Below are positions 50,186 through 58,687 of a stretch of 64,000 nucleotides of DNA, piece by piece; positions within the stretch are counted from its first letter, which is position 1, and each line of letters begins with the position of its first letter. The DNA is from Deltaproteobacteria bacterium. GTDB lineage: Bacteria > UBA10199 > JADGCS01. The position numbers were made by a program, and so were the translations under genes. The notes under the pieces are model-generated. The model saw only the letters and a program-made list of their open reading frames with translations. It had not been told where the DNA came from and searched no databases. The stretch lies in the NCBI GenBank assembly GCA_015228875.1, contig JADGCS010000006.1, positions 1 to 64,000 on the forward strand, written 5' to 3'.

Positions 50186-51949
50186 TTATCTCCAGTACAT
50201 TTGCATAGACCTGTAAAGTGAGTCTGTAATACTTGGCTGACCGGCAATCAGTTCGGCGAATCGGATCATCGCCTGCTGGCAGTCTTCGTCATAAAACAGA
50301 CGCGCGGTATGCTTATGCTCTGCGCCTGACAGGTAACACTCGCGGATCCACAGGGCCCTCAACAGAGCGATCTCTTCACGAACCGAGAGCGAGCGGTCGG
50401 TTGAGCGGAGATGGGCTTCAACAATAATATCTTTGTAATCGTCAAACAGGGCGGCCTTGCCGAGATCGTGACCTTTGTCGAGACGCTTACTCAGCCACCG
50501 AGCTGTCTGCTCATATGTCATGGCGGTTTTGCTTTTGCACAGTCTCTTAAATTGTCTGTAAAGGGATACAAGGGCGGGCCAGCGGGTGAGTCCTGTCTCA
50601 ATGTCAAAACGGGCGAGTGCCGATGCCACCATGACCGCATCGCGTGTGCAAAGGTGCGTCCCCGCTTGCTGTAACATGCCCTGCAAGAGGTCTCTTTTCC
50701 ACACGGCCATATCATAGTAGAAGGGTTTTTTAAGCGCGATGGCCTCTTCGAGGCTTCGTGTTCCAGTGACAAGGACGGGGAGGTCAGACTGCTGCATGAA
50801 CCTTAAAAAGAGTTGATGACCGACAGGTCCGACCCTGATGATGGTGACATCGGGATACTCAACGCCTTGGTTGATGACACCCTGATAAAAAACTTGTGTA
50901 AAGGGATGGCTTGTGTCCTTGAGGACCTGTAATCTTGTGCTGCATGAACTGCTAAAGTCAAAGATGACAATACCTCCCTCTGATGAAATCTCGCCAGAGT
51001 CCAGTGCCTGCTTGAGCCGATTAAAATAACCGTTCTCCCTGTTCTGAAACAAGAAGTTGCCATCGTGATAATAGGCAAAGCCCCATCTTGCCTGGGCATA
51101 ATTTTTTAGCGTGTCTCGAAGCCAGATATCGTGTTTGGTACAAAGATCCAGCAGGAGAACTTCGCGGTATTTGTCATCGCCAACGGGAGGGGTTTTGGGC
51201 AGTTCGGTATCGTCGATTAAAATGCCGTGATCGGTATCCAATAGCCCCGCGGTCATCACAGCGTGAAGGCGGCTTTTTCTATCGCGGCATACGTCGTTGA
51301 GTGACAACTGTGGGGGTAGCAGGATGTCTTGCGAGGCCCCGGGTTCTGTAAGATAAATATTCAAGGGTGCAAGGGGCGGGTGGGGGAGGGCCTCGTCAAT
51401 AAAATCAAGATCAGTCGTTGCGGCGAGGCGGATAACTTGCACTGAGTCGCGGGGGAGTTTTTTTTCGCCTTCGCGGGAAGGGTCCAAGAGAACCCTGACA
51501 CCGTCAAGATAAAATGGACGGGTCCCGTTTGGTTTTGTTGCGAAGACGCGTGATGAAAAAATTGACAAGTCTCTTTTTGCCTCGAAGACAAGGTCGACCT
51601 TGAGGTGCGGGTGCTCGTGTTTAAAACGTCTCGCTACACTAAAGAATGACATGGCATCGCCAAAACCATCATCGGGTGTGATAGGTAGAAAAAAACGGAC
51701 CCTTTGAAACCCTTCGGGGGCAGGGCCAGAGTTTTTTTGATTTCTCTTAACGCCTGTTAACGCGGAGCGGGTCGTTACCTGTCTTGGGGTGGCGGGGGGC
51801 AAGGGGGCACAGCAGGCATCTGTCTTGACATAACTTATGTCTAAGGCCCTTGAATGCCGGACGAGAGGACAAATTGTAGATGCCCCCGCGGCCGTAGACA
51901 ATACGGCATGACTGGTCATCGCAAGTTGTGGGCAGGTCGAGGGTCTCAT
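50186..51949 (-). CDS. Large hypothetical protein, possibly GT-B glycosyltransferase-like
   Basis: The 587-residue product has FFLPITPDDGFGDAMSFFSVARRFKHE near residue 90, like the N-terminal GD...LK..yP pattern of GT-B folds, and later IRVGPVGHQLFLRF, SDLPVLVTGTRSLEEAIALKKPFYYD, like the donor-site loop of GT-B enzymes. The first 60 residues are Ser/Thr/Cys-rich and may not be translated, so the start is uncertain. No family is recognised with confidence; a sugar-transfer role is speculative. Confidence 0.5.
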   Translation of the reverse strand: MRPSTCPQLAMTSHAVLSTAAGASTICPLVRHSRALDISYVKTDACCAPLPPATPRQVTTRSALTGVKRNQKNSGPAPEGFQRVRFFLPITPDDGFGDAMSFFSVARRFKHEHPHLKVDLVFEAKRDLSIFSSRVFATKPNGTRPFYLDGVRVLLDPSREGEKKLPRDSVQVIRLAATTDLDFIDEALPHPPLAPLNIYLTEPGASQDILLPPQLSLNDVCRDRKSRLHAVMTAGLLDTDHGILIDDTELPKTPPVGDDKYREVLLLDLCTKHDIWLRDTLKNYAQARWGFAYYHDGNFLFQNRENGYFNRLKQALDSGEISSEGGIVIFDFSSSCSTRLQVLKDTSHPFTQVFYQGVINQGVEYPDVTIIRVGPVGHQLFLRFMQQSDLPVLVTGTRSLEEAIALKKPFYYDMAVWKRDLLQGMLQQAGTHLCTRDAVMVASALARFDIETGLTRWPALVSLYRQFKRLCKSKTAMTYEQTARWLSKRLDKGHDLGKAALFDDYKDIIVEAHLRSTDRSLSVREEIALLRALWIRECYLSGAEHKHTARLFYDEDCQQAMIRFAELIAGQPSITDSLYRSMQMYWR

Positions 51950-52040
51950 GGCATAGCATGCGCAGCGCAGTCCTGTCTTGCGTGCTCCTTAAAATAAACG
52001 GAATGCATGGGCACGTCCGTTCCGGTGTTTACATTATATA

Positions 52041-52239
52041 GAGTCTGTCGGGAAACCCTCGATTTGAACAACAAAAGAGGATCGTCATCGCGAGCGGTGC
52101 GTTGCGGTGGACATGACGGGGTCATGTCTAACGCTGTGCGCCCACGTGGCGATCTCCCGGATATTAATTGGTTACGGGAGATTGCTTCGTCGCTAATGCT
52201 CCTCGCAATGACGTAAACCGGGCTTTCCCGACAGACTCT
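52041..52239. repeat. Composite palindromic element H (199 bp)
   Basis: Terminal 15-bp arms GAGTCTGTCGGGAAA are the same as the end of C1. The interior differs: CGTCATCGCGAGCG, GGCGATCTCCCGG, and their partners ACGGGAGATTGCTTCGTCGC and GCTCCTCGCAATGACG form nested stems typical of a palindromic repeat scattered in many unrelated bacterial genomes (from memory). The gap 51950-52382 holds only this element. Confidence 0.88.
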
Positions 52240-52382
52240 CTGTACAAGTTACATCGTACAGGCCAATCTAAAGTTGTGGGGAAAATTGCCCCTAAATTCC
52301 GCAGATGCATAACTTTACAGGATGATTTATAATTTCCGGGGGGCTTTTTTTAAAAAAACTTTTCCCCATTGTTTTAGTATCA

Positions 52383-53246
52383 TCAGCTATCACTGGCAAT
52401 GGCATTTGCAAGACCCTTGATCATCGCGAGAGAAAGAAGATGTGTCCTCGCCATTTCTGACAAGTGCTGTTGTCCAAGTGTTGTGGCACCCGACAAATTG
52501 CGGACAGTTTTCCATGCATCTTCTGCCTCAAGTGTGGCGGCGATGACGGCAGATTCGTCAGGGCGTTTAAGTGCAATCCATGCCGACATCGTAAGATACA
52601 GGGCTTTCTGGAAAGCGGCGCGAGTAATGATAAAGTCCGGAATTTGTGCTGCCTTGATATTATTTGGGTTAAGATAGGACTCGCATTCCTTGACCAGGCA
52701 GGCCATGATGCCGGAAAAAATTTCCATATTGGCATTAACCGGAGAAGTTGTTTCATCGGTTTTGACAAAGGCATGTGTGAGAAAAAAGTAAACACCGGCT
52801 ACAAGGTGCAGGCGCTGCATGTTAAATGCAGTTTCGGGATACCTGTTGAGGTACATCAAGATTGAAACAGCATCCGACAGGCAGACACTGGCCAGTGCTT
52901 CTTTTGCTTTTTTTTGTTGATCAGAAACGCCTTTCATAAAGCGAACAGTTGCAGAAAGATCAGAGGCCCCTTTCCCAAGCTGTGTGTTTATGACCGTTTC
53001 GGGGCCTCTGTCTGGAATAAACGGGACACCGGCTTGTGTCATTGATGTAAAAAGTGTTTTGTAGAGCGCTCTTGCGGTCCTGGCGGATGAATCGGCAGTT
53101 GTCGTCACAAGATCCGCGACGTAGTCGGTGGTAAAAAAAGTGGCCCTGCGCGATAATCTCGCGGGTGTCTGTGTGTAAAACGGTGCCGCCAACGCAAGAG
53201 TATTGACAGCGCACGCACTTCCTGAAGCTGCTTCTGTGATAAACAT
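52383..53246 (-). CDS. Hypothetical protein
   Basis: The 287-residue product (ATG at 53246 after GGAGA) is largely helical, with Ala/Thr-rich sequence and stretches such as SDAVSILMYLNRYPETAFNMQ and MFITEAASGSACAVNTLA. There is no clear signal peptide or known motif. Some character resembles the uncharacterised genes at 40.6 and 50.2 kb, but no detailed similarity was established. Confidence 0.55.
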   Translation of the reverse strand: MFITEAASGSACAVNTLALAAPFYTQTPARLSRRATFFTTDYVADLVTTTADSSARTARALYKTLFTSMTQAGVPFIPDRGPETVINTQLGKGASDLSATVRFMKGVSDQQKKAKEALASVCLSDAVSILMYLNRYPETAFNMQRLHLVAGVYFFLTHAFVKTDETTSPVNANMEIFSGIMACLVKECESYLNPNNIKAAQIPDFIITRAAFQKALYLTMSAWIALKRPDESAVIAATLEAEDAWKTVRNLSGATTLGQQHLSEMARTHLLSLAMIKGLANAIASDS

Positions 53247-53603
53247 TGTAAATCGTCTCCATGCGATCGTGTGTTTAAACATTTGAGAATTTTATTTTGA
53301 CAGGCCGCGTGTGATTGATGCACCTGTTTGGATTAAAATCAGGTGTCTCCCCGCAGAGGGGCCTCTTTGGCGCCCGACGCGGGTTGTGGAAATTAACCGC
53401 GAGAAGTCAAGTTGCCGATTTTTTTTTTGGCCGGCAACGCTACTGATCGCAAAATAACGCCAGTCATCAAAAATCGGGAGCGGAATCTAACAAAAAAAAA
53501 CGGTGTTTAGCAAGAGAAAAATTAAAAAAAAATCGTACACGATGGTGTCATCAAGTAAATCTGCGGGGATGTTTTTTTGTATCACTTGGCAAAGTGTTGA
53601 TTT
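53247..53603. other. Non-coding stretch with small hairpins
   Basis: No gene is supported. It holds CCCC-GCAGA-GGGG near 53350 and GTTGCCG/CGGCAAC (53411-53417 with 53432-53438) around a T-rich loop, then several A-runs, before repeat F1. Confidence 0.4.
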
Positions 53604-53684
53604 TAAAGCCTTAGCACTTCGATTCGCAAATACGGTAACGTAATTTGACTACCATTGAATTAAATTTTTGCTCACTCAGTACTT
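53604..53684 (+). repeat. Palindromic repeat family F, copy F1
   Basis: About 80 bp (CTTAGCACTTCGATTCGCAA, CGGTAACGTAATTTGAC, TTTTTGCTCACTCAGTACT), with AGTACT-type ends and imperfect internal complementarity (GGTAA with TTACC, GCAAA with TTTGC). It ends at the stop codon of the first arsA gene. Same orientation as F2. Confidence 0.9.
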
Positions 53685-54798
53685 AGCTGTCCAACCAACC
53701 CATGACGTCGGCAACCATCTTCAGAGTCTTGATGTCGTGAACATCCGAGAGAAAGAGGGGGATAGTGCTTACATAATCGTTTCCAACAGAGTTGGTGATG
53801 GATGTGATCTGCCTCTTGTCTTTTTTGATCATGGGGACAAACAACCTGTAGTTATCGATGAGCAGATCAGCTTCGGCAGGTGAAAACTGCCCGACAAGCT
53901 CGTCCCTGCAGCTTTTTATTTTTTCGGGTGACAAAACATTTCCCTCATACACCCTGTTGATGATGATTTTTTTTAAGTTAAATCCCTGGTCGGAAATCTG
54001 CTTGAAGAAATCCTGTGTTTCCATGATGGAATTGGCGTTTGTGGTGCAGACGATCACAAAGTGTGTGGTGTCGAGTTTAAGCAGCGAGTTGACTTCGGAT
54101 GCCCTTGTTTCAAAGCCGCCCAGCAGATCTTTAAAGGCGACAATCATCTCGGACATTTCTTGAAGAAAGGCAAAACCCGTGATGCGGTCAAAGGCCTTGA
54201 GGATCTGCTGCGAACCTCTTTCAAGAAACTTGAGTCCTGATTTGCCGAGTGACAGTGAGGGCTTGAGCAACAGATGCAGCATCGAGTTGTTGATCATGTT
54301 CATCATTCTCTGAGGCGCACTTAAAAAATCCCTGGCATTTTGTACGGGAGGGGTGTCGACAATCATGACGTCAAATGTGTTTTGTTTGTAAATTTCGTAC
54401 AGCCTTTCCATGGCCATGTATTCCTGCGTGCCGGCGAGCATCTGCGACATGTGCTGATAAAGTTTGTTGTTGATGATTTTGTTTCTGGTTTCTGCGGATG
54501 AGGCGTATTTTTCGATGATGCGGTCGAAGGTTCTCTTGGTGTCGAGCATCATGGCCCACATCTCACCCCCGTTGTTTTCGGGGAGTGTTATTTTTTCCGG
54601 TTCGTCGGAGAGGCTTTTGATCCCCAGAGAATCGGCGAGCCTTTTTGCGGGATCAATGGTCAACACAATGGTCTTGTATCCTGCGAGGCTCATTTTAAGC
54701 CCCATGGCGGCTGCGATGGTTGTTTTTCCAACACCGCCGCTGCCGCAGACGAGCAGAACTCTGGTTTCCCTATGATGATCCGGATTGAGAGTATTCAC
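53683..54798 (-). CDS. ArsA-family ATPase, second of a pair
   Basis: The 371-residue protein has the deviant Walker A CGSGGVGKTT and DPAKRLADSLGI, both found in ArsA/Get3-type P-loop ATPases, then VDTPPVQNARDF. No arsenic cysteines are evident and no arsenic genes adjoin, so anion transport is unlikely. Pairs of this kind occur in deltaproteobacteria beside polyhydroxyalkanoate genes, and phaR follows here. Overlaps its partner by 4 bp. Confidence 0.85.
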   Translation of the reverse strand: MNTLNPDHHRETRVLLVCGSGGVGKTTIAAAMGLKMSLAGYKTIVLTIDPAKRLADSLGIKSLSDEPEKITLPENNGGEMWAMMLDTKRTFDRIIEKYASSAETRNKIINNKLYQHMSQMLAGTQEYMAMERLYEIYKQNTFDVMIVDTPPVQNARDFLSAPQRMMNMINNSMLHLLLKPSLSLGKSGLKFLERGSQQILKAFDRITGFAFLQEMSEMIVAFKDLLGGFETRASEVNSLLKLDTTHFVIVCTTNANSIMETQDFFKQISDQGFNLKKIIINRVYEGNVLSPEKIKSCRDELVGQFSPAEADLLIDNYRLFVPMIKKDKRQITSITNSVGNDYVSTIPLFLSDVHDIKTLKMVADVMGWLDS

Positions 54799-55718
54799 GA
54801 GGAACCCTCCGTCAACAAGTGAAGGAGCGGTATCAGTCCCCGGTAGTCCCTGATTTCATTGAATTGGAAAGGCAGAACGATCTTTTTAAAATCGGGGAAA
54901 AACTCGTTGATTTTTTTGATGTAGATCTGGTTGAGTTTGGCCCTTTCGACGGCAAGGTTGTGATAGTTTTTGATCGTGTTGATCCCGGACTCTGTTGATG
55001 GGATACTGCGGCTCAGGGATTTTATTTCCGGCATGACGGCATTGACAAACAGCGGGCCAAAATTAAGGTTGGTGCGCTCTTTAAGGGCGTTGATGTATTC
55101 TCTTGATTCGTTAACAGGCATTTCTTCGGCAAGGGTGACCAGGCAGAAGATGGTCTTTTTTTTGTCGGCCAGCATGTTTAGTATGTCAGTTGCGTGACTG
55201 TTGAGTGGACCAATCTTGACGGCAGATCTGAGGACCCTGGGGACTTCAAGCGTGGAGAGTCCATGACCTGTGGCTGGCGCATCCACTATGACGAGATCGT
55301 AGGTGCGTTGTGCCATAAGCTTGTTTTTGTATTGCCGTTCCAAATCGTATATTTTGCCGAGCATCAGGATATCGTTTAAGCCCGGAATGGCGTCCAGAAA
55401 ATTGCTGACGAACTTGTTGTTGAAGAAGGCCTGGTAAAGCGCCTTGAAATGGAGGCGTTTGAGTACGTATTCTTCGAAGCATTTGTTTGGTGACAGGTTG
55501 ATGCCGGAGATGTAGGGGGCGAGCGAGATTTCTTCCTGCCCGTTGCTCGATGTGTTGAACAGGGGGGCAATAAGACCTGATGAATTCATTTCTACAATGA
55601 GGGTGCGTTTTTTTTTCTTGGCGGCAAAGAGGGCAAGCAGCATCGCTGTGGTTGTTTTGCCAACACCGCCTTTCCCGGAGACAAAGACGAGTCTGTGATC
55701 AAGTATTTCGGAAAGCAT
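54795..55718 (-). CDS. ArsA-family ATPase, first of a pair
   Basis: 307 residues with SGKGGVGKTT (deviant Walker A), IVEMNSSG, and VIVDAPATGHGL. Shorter than the partner; together they may form a heterodimer replacing the two halves of one ArsA. ATPases of this kind often handle client proteins or lipids. Promoter region carries repeat F2. Confidence 0.85.
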   Translation of the reverse strand: MLSEILDHRLVFVSGKGGVGKTTTAMLLALFAAKKKKRTLIVEMNSSGLIAPLFNTSSNGQEEISLAPYISGINLSPNKCFEEYVLKRLHFKALYQAFFNNKFVSNFLDAIPGLNDILMLGKIYDLERQYKNKLMAQRTYDLVIVDAPATGHGLSTLEVPRVLRSAVKIGPLNSHATDILNMLADKKKTIFCLVTLAEEMPVNESREYINALKERTNLNFGPLFVNAVMPEIKSLSRSIPSTESGINTIKNYHNLAVERAKLNQIYIKKINEFFPDFKKIVLPFQFNEIRDYRGLIPLLHLLTEGSS

Positions 55719-55730
55719 AAATCTGTCTTT

Positions 55731-55809
55731 TAAGTCCTTAGTACTTCGATTCGCAAATACGGTAACGTAATTTGATTACCATTGAATTAAATTTTTGCTC
55801 ACTCAGTAC
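55731..55809 (+). repeat. Palindromic repeat family F, copy F2
   Basis: Nearly identical to F1 (53604-53684) and in direct orientation. It lies 13 bp upstream of the first arsA start, so the two F copies exactly bracket the ATPase pair. Confidence 0.9.
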
Positions 55810-55869
55810 TGAGTGCCGAGTGAATAAATATGTTGCCATATTTATGAATCGAGGTCCTTAGCTCCACAA

Positions 55870-55922
55870 AACGAAGAACGAAGAACGTAAACGAAGAATG
55901 AAGAACGCGAACGAATAACGAG
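55870..55922 (+). repeat. Degenerate tandem repeat of about 8 bp
   Basis: Successive AACGAAGA-like units (ACGAAGAACG, AAGAACGTAA, ACGAAGAATG and so on). A short simple repeat between phaR and the arsA pair. Confidence 0.75.
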
Positions 55923-55993
55923 CACCCTCCCATCCCTTGGCAATGGACATCCTGTCAAGGAGGCTCAAGGGCTGTGGGGGCTCAAGGCCAAAT

Positions 55994-56548
55994 TTATCTG
56001 TTTTCGTAGGTGCGGAGTTTTTTTTCGAGAAACATGACGCGTTGTCTGAGTTTTCGAATTTCCTGTTGCAGGTTGTTTACATGAGCAAGGGAGCCGACGG
56101 TGTCCTTGATTTTGCCCTCGATATTTTTTGATATCTGCTGCGTTTTTTCTAGTACTTCTTTGATGATGTTGTCTTCACGCGATTCGATTGCCTGACCGAT
56201 TTTTTCGTAGAATGACCCCGCGCCTTCTTTGGCGCTGGACAGCGTGTTTTGCACAGAGTCGGTTGTCTTGCTGACGATATCTTTGATAGCGTCGCCGCCG
56301 TTACGGATGATGCTTTTCAGGACGTTGAGAGGCAGGAGACTCTTGGTTTTCTTTTCTTCTTCAAAGATGATTTGAGTCAGAGTGACGCTGGTCAAGTCGG
56401 ACTTGGTTTTGTTGTCGATGATCCTTACATCGTGTCCATCACGCACCATCACACCGATGTCATCAAGGGTCACGTACGTTGAGTTTTGTGTGTCGTAGAG
56501 TTTTCTGTTTTGATATCTTTTAATAATGATCGTTTTTCTGTCTTTCAA
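55994..56548 (-). CDS. phaR: PhaR-type polyhydroxyalkanoate synthesis regulator
   Basis: The N-terminal 60 residues (IIKRYQNRKLYDTQNSTYVTL, VRIIDNKTKSDLT) are the PHB/PHA accumulation regulator DNA-binding domain. The C-terminal part (about 80-184) is helical with a coiled coil (QQEIRKLRQRVMFLEKKL), in place of the usual second domain. PhaR represses phasin and synthesis genes and senses polymer. No PHA synthase is in the window. Confidence 0.85.
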   Translation of the reverse strand: MKDRKTIIIKRYQNRKLYDTQNSTYVTLDDIGVMVRDGHDVRIIDNKTKSDLTSVTLTQIIFEEEKKTKSLLPLNVLKSIIRNGGDAIKDIVSKTTDSVQNTLSSAKEGAGSFYEKIGQAIESREDNIIKEVLEKTQQISKNIEGKIKDTVGSLAHVNNLQQEIRKLRQRVMFLEKKLRTYENR

Positions 56549-56606
56549 ATGGCCTCCGGTTAATAATGCAGTTCAAAATGATACACATCCCCCGATTTTG
56601 CAATAA

Positions 56607-56637
56607 TTTTATCACACGCATCTATCAAGTGATAAAA
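56607..56637. promoter_or_regulatory. Inverted repeat upstream of phaR
   Basis: TTTTATCAC (56607-56615) and GTGATAAAA (56629-56637) form a perfect stem 59 bp before the phaR ATG. It could be an operator (autoregulation) or a terminator for the gene upstream; T- and G-runs follow at 56658-56675. Confidence 0.5.
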
Positions 56638-56689
56638 TGGGCGCGCTGTTTGGGTGTTTTTTTTTGGGGGGGGGCTGGATGTTCCAAGT

Positions 56690-57160
56690 TCACAGATTAA
56701 TGGCGTTTTCGAGTTCAAAAATGTTTTCGAGGTTGTTGCCTCTCTGGCTTTTGCGAGTGTGCTGGTAGAGGACGCCTTTGACAGTATGAAGGGCCTCAAT
56801 TTTTAAATCTTTGTTTTGTTCGCTTGATTGCGCAATTTTTTCTATTTCTTCATCGAGGACAGTAACAAGCGAGTCTACAATGTTTTTTTTGAGTTTTGTT
56901 GCGCTGTAGGGCACTGCGGGTGTGGTTTCGAGCTGATTGATGGAGTATGTCAGCAGCAACTCTATTTTTTTAAAAGTCTTTTTGAATGCGCTGATATTTT
57001 TTATGATAAAGGTATCCTGGGTGATTTGTGTGGTGATGTCGAGGGTTGACGCCATGGCGAGGAGCAGCTCTTTAAGGGCCCCGCCCAGGTGAGATTTGAC
57101 GCTCTCAATTTGCTGGATGTACTTGATAAAAAGGATAAGGCCAATTTTTTCGAGGTTCAT
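56690..57160 (-). CDS. Hypothetical helical protein next to phaR
   Basis: A 156-residue, Leu/Ile/Lys-rich product without signal peptide: SHLGGALKELLLAMASTLDI, KKTFKKIELLLTYSINQLE. All-helical, phasin-like composition, but no motif. Its position before phaR suggests granule function; this is only inference. Confidence 0.55.
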   Translation of the reverse strand: MNLEKIGLILFIKYIQQIESVKSHLGGALKELLLAMASTLDITTQITQDTFIIKNISAFKKTFKKIELLLTYSINQLETTPAVPYSATKLKKNIVDSLVTVLDEEIEKIAQSSEQNKDLKIEALHTVKGVLYQHTRKSQRGNNLENIFELENAINL

Positions 57161-57506
57161 AATTTGTCTTGAGTTATCACAATATGTGTCATCGAAAAAC
57201 GACGAGACAACAGACCCACGCGCTTATCGATGAGCAATGCATTGTAAGTCAACAAGCATTGTAGCGTAGTGCAATATATGGCAACTTGGTATCATGAGTC
57301 ACTCGAAAAATCTGCCCCAAAAGTATAAAAAACGAGAAAAAACTGTACCTTTATGATTTTAAACAAAAAAAACTTTCGCCCATTAATTAAAGGTTGCGTT
57401 AAAAAATGTCTCATAATTTTATAATTGGCGTGTTTTTGATTGCTTTGACTAATTTGACCTTTTGATTTAGTGGGGCGGGAGTTTGTTTGTTTTTTGAGGA
57501 GGTTTT
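57161..57506. other. Divergent intergenic region
   Basis: 346 bp, AT-rich in the right half. It must hold promoters for the flanking divergent genes; I see no convincing pair, nor repeats. Confidence 0.4.
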
Positions 57507-58523
57507 ATGACACGGCATATGACGACCCTTTTTATCTCTGTTATTTTTGTCTTAATGGTTGCGGTGGGTTTTCTTGCGATGCGGGTTTCGGAGCTTGGCA
57601 GTCTTTACGAGGCTCATGTCCACGCAAAACCAGCCGGCACCATGGTGGATGCCGAGGAGTTATTTGGCGGTTTGACAGCCCTCGAAAAAGAAATCAAAGC
57701 CCAAAAAGAGGTGTTGTCGGGTCTATCCGTCAGTCTCACAAACCTGTCCGACAGGATGAACGATAAAACAGCAAACGGGGCTGGTTTTATGAGGGCCCCG
57801 GAGTATTCTGTTACTGCCCCCATTTACTTTGTCAAAGAGGCCGGATCCGCACTCATCTCGGTCACTGGCGACAAATCGCGACTGACCCAATGGATCGAAA
57901 ACAACGAGATTTTTCTGGAGCATGTTATGAAGAAAAGCATGCCTCTTGAGTACGACAGAAGAACGGGCGGCGTGGTTGTGGAAGGGCTTGTCTCTGACTC
58001 TGTGTTTTACCAGATGGGGATCAGAGACGGGGACAAGATCCTGACAGTCAATGGCAGGAGGATGGCCAAGGGGATGGACTTAAGAAACGAGTTGGTCAAT
58101 CAAAAACCCGCACGCATCGCCATTATAAGGGATCACAAGAGAATGCAGATCGAGATTACCTACAAGGACAAGATTGACGATCTGTTTAACAAAATGAATA
58201 AAAAAGAAAACAATGAGATTGTCCTCGATATAACAAAAGAACAGTTCAACGAGGTTTTGGACCAGCAGATGTCCAAAATCAAAACAGAACCTGCGCTTGT
58301 CAATGGAGAAACCCCCGGTGTCAAGATTCTCGGCATCGATGAGGTCAGCGTCTTTTCCCTCATGGAATTTAAGGCGTACGATATTATCACAAAGATAGAT
58401 GGGGCCCCTGTGTCCGATTCAAAGCTTGCGTCCGTGTTGGAGAATGCCGATGACCCCATAGAAATTGACTTCGTAAGGGAAAATCAATCAGACAAAGTCC
58501 TTGTCAGGTTCAGTCGTGATTGA
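57507..58523 (+). CDS. Membrane-anchored protein with two PDZ-like domains (GspC-like)
   Basis: An N-terminal helix (TLFISVIFVLMVAVGFLAM) is followed by a coiled-coil-prone segment and a PDZ domain (about 150-210, GGVVVEGLVSDSVFYQMGIRDGDKILTVNGRRM), then a second, weaker one (about 270-335, VKILGIDEVSVFSLMEFKAYDIITKIDGAPV). This layout recalls type II secretion GspC, but no other gsp gene is near. A periplasmic adaptor is likely. GAGGAGG precedes the ATG. The TGA stop abuts repeat B7. Confidence 0.75.
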   Translation: MTRHMTTLFISVIFVLMVAVGFLAMRVSELGSLYEAHVHAKPAGTMVDAEELFGGLTALEKEIKAQKEVLSGLSVSLTNLSDRMNDKTANGAGFMRAPEYSVTAPIYFVKEAGSALISVTGDKSRLTQWIENNEIFLEHVMKKSMPLEYDRRTGGVVVEGLVSDSVFYQMGIRDGDKILTVNGRRMAKGMDLRNELVNQKPARIAIIRDHKRMQIEITYKDKIDDLFNKMNKKENNEIVLDITKEQFNEVLDQQMSKIKTEPALVNGETPGVKILGIDEVSVFSLMEFKAYDIITKIDGAPVSDSKLASVLENADDPIEIDFVRENQSDKVLVRFSRD

Positions 58524-58659
58524 CATAACCCGCATAAAGCGGAGTGCATTGCGATCAAACATGAAGGGTTTCATGTTTGGCGCTATGCGCCAGACACTAC
58601 GCGGGCGGACACCATGCAAAAATTGATGCCGAAACGCGTAGAAAAAACCTTCCAAGGTT
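58524..58659 (-). repeat. Repeat B7, long form of family B (inverted)
   Basis: Reverse-oriented copy with the same 48-nt module as B6. Starts immediately after the PDZ gene stop codon and ends 28 bp before the next gene. Confidence 0.93.
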
Positions 58660-58687
58660 ATAATAGCGGTGTCTTTTATTTTCGCCC

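Noticed and set aside
50186-51949. EarP-type EF-P rhamnosyltransferase
   Set aside because: Only a vague GT-B resemblance, it is far from efp, and this EF-P lacks the arginine that EarP modifies.
53683-55718. Arsenite efflux ATPase (arsA of an ars operon)
   Set aside because: No arsB, arsR, arsD or arsenic cysteines; the neighbour is phaR.
57507-58523. gspC of a type II secretion operon
   Set aside because: Domain layout is similar but no gspD-M genes flank it, so the specific name is not assigned.
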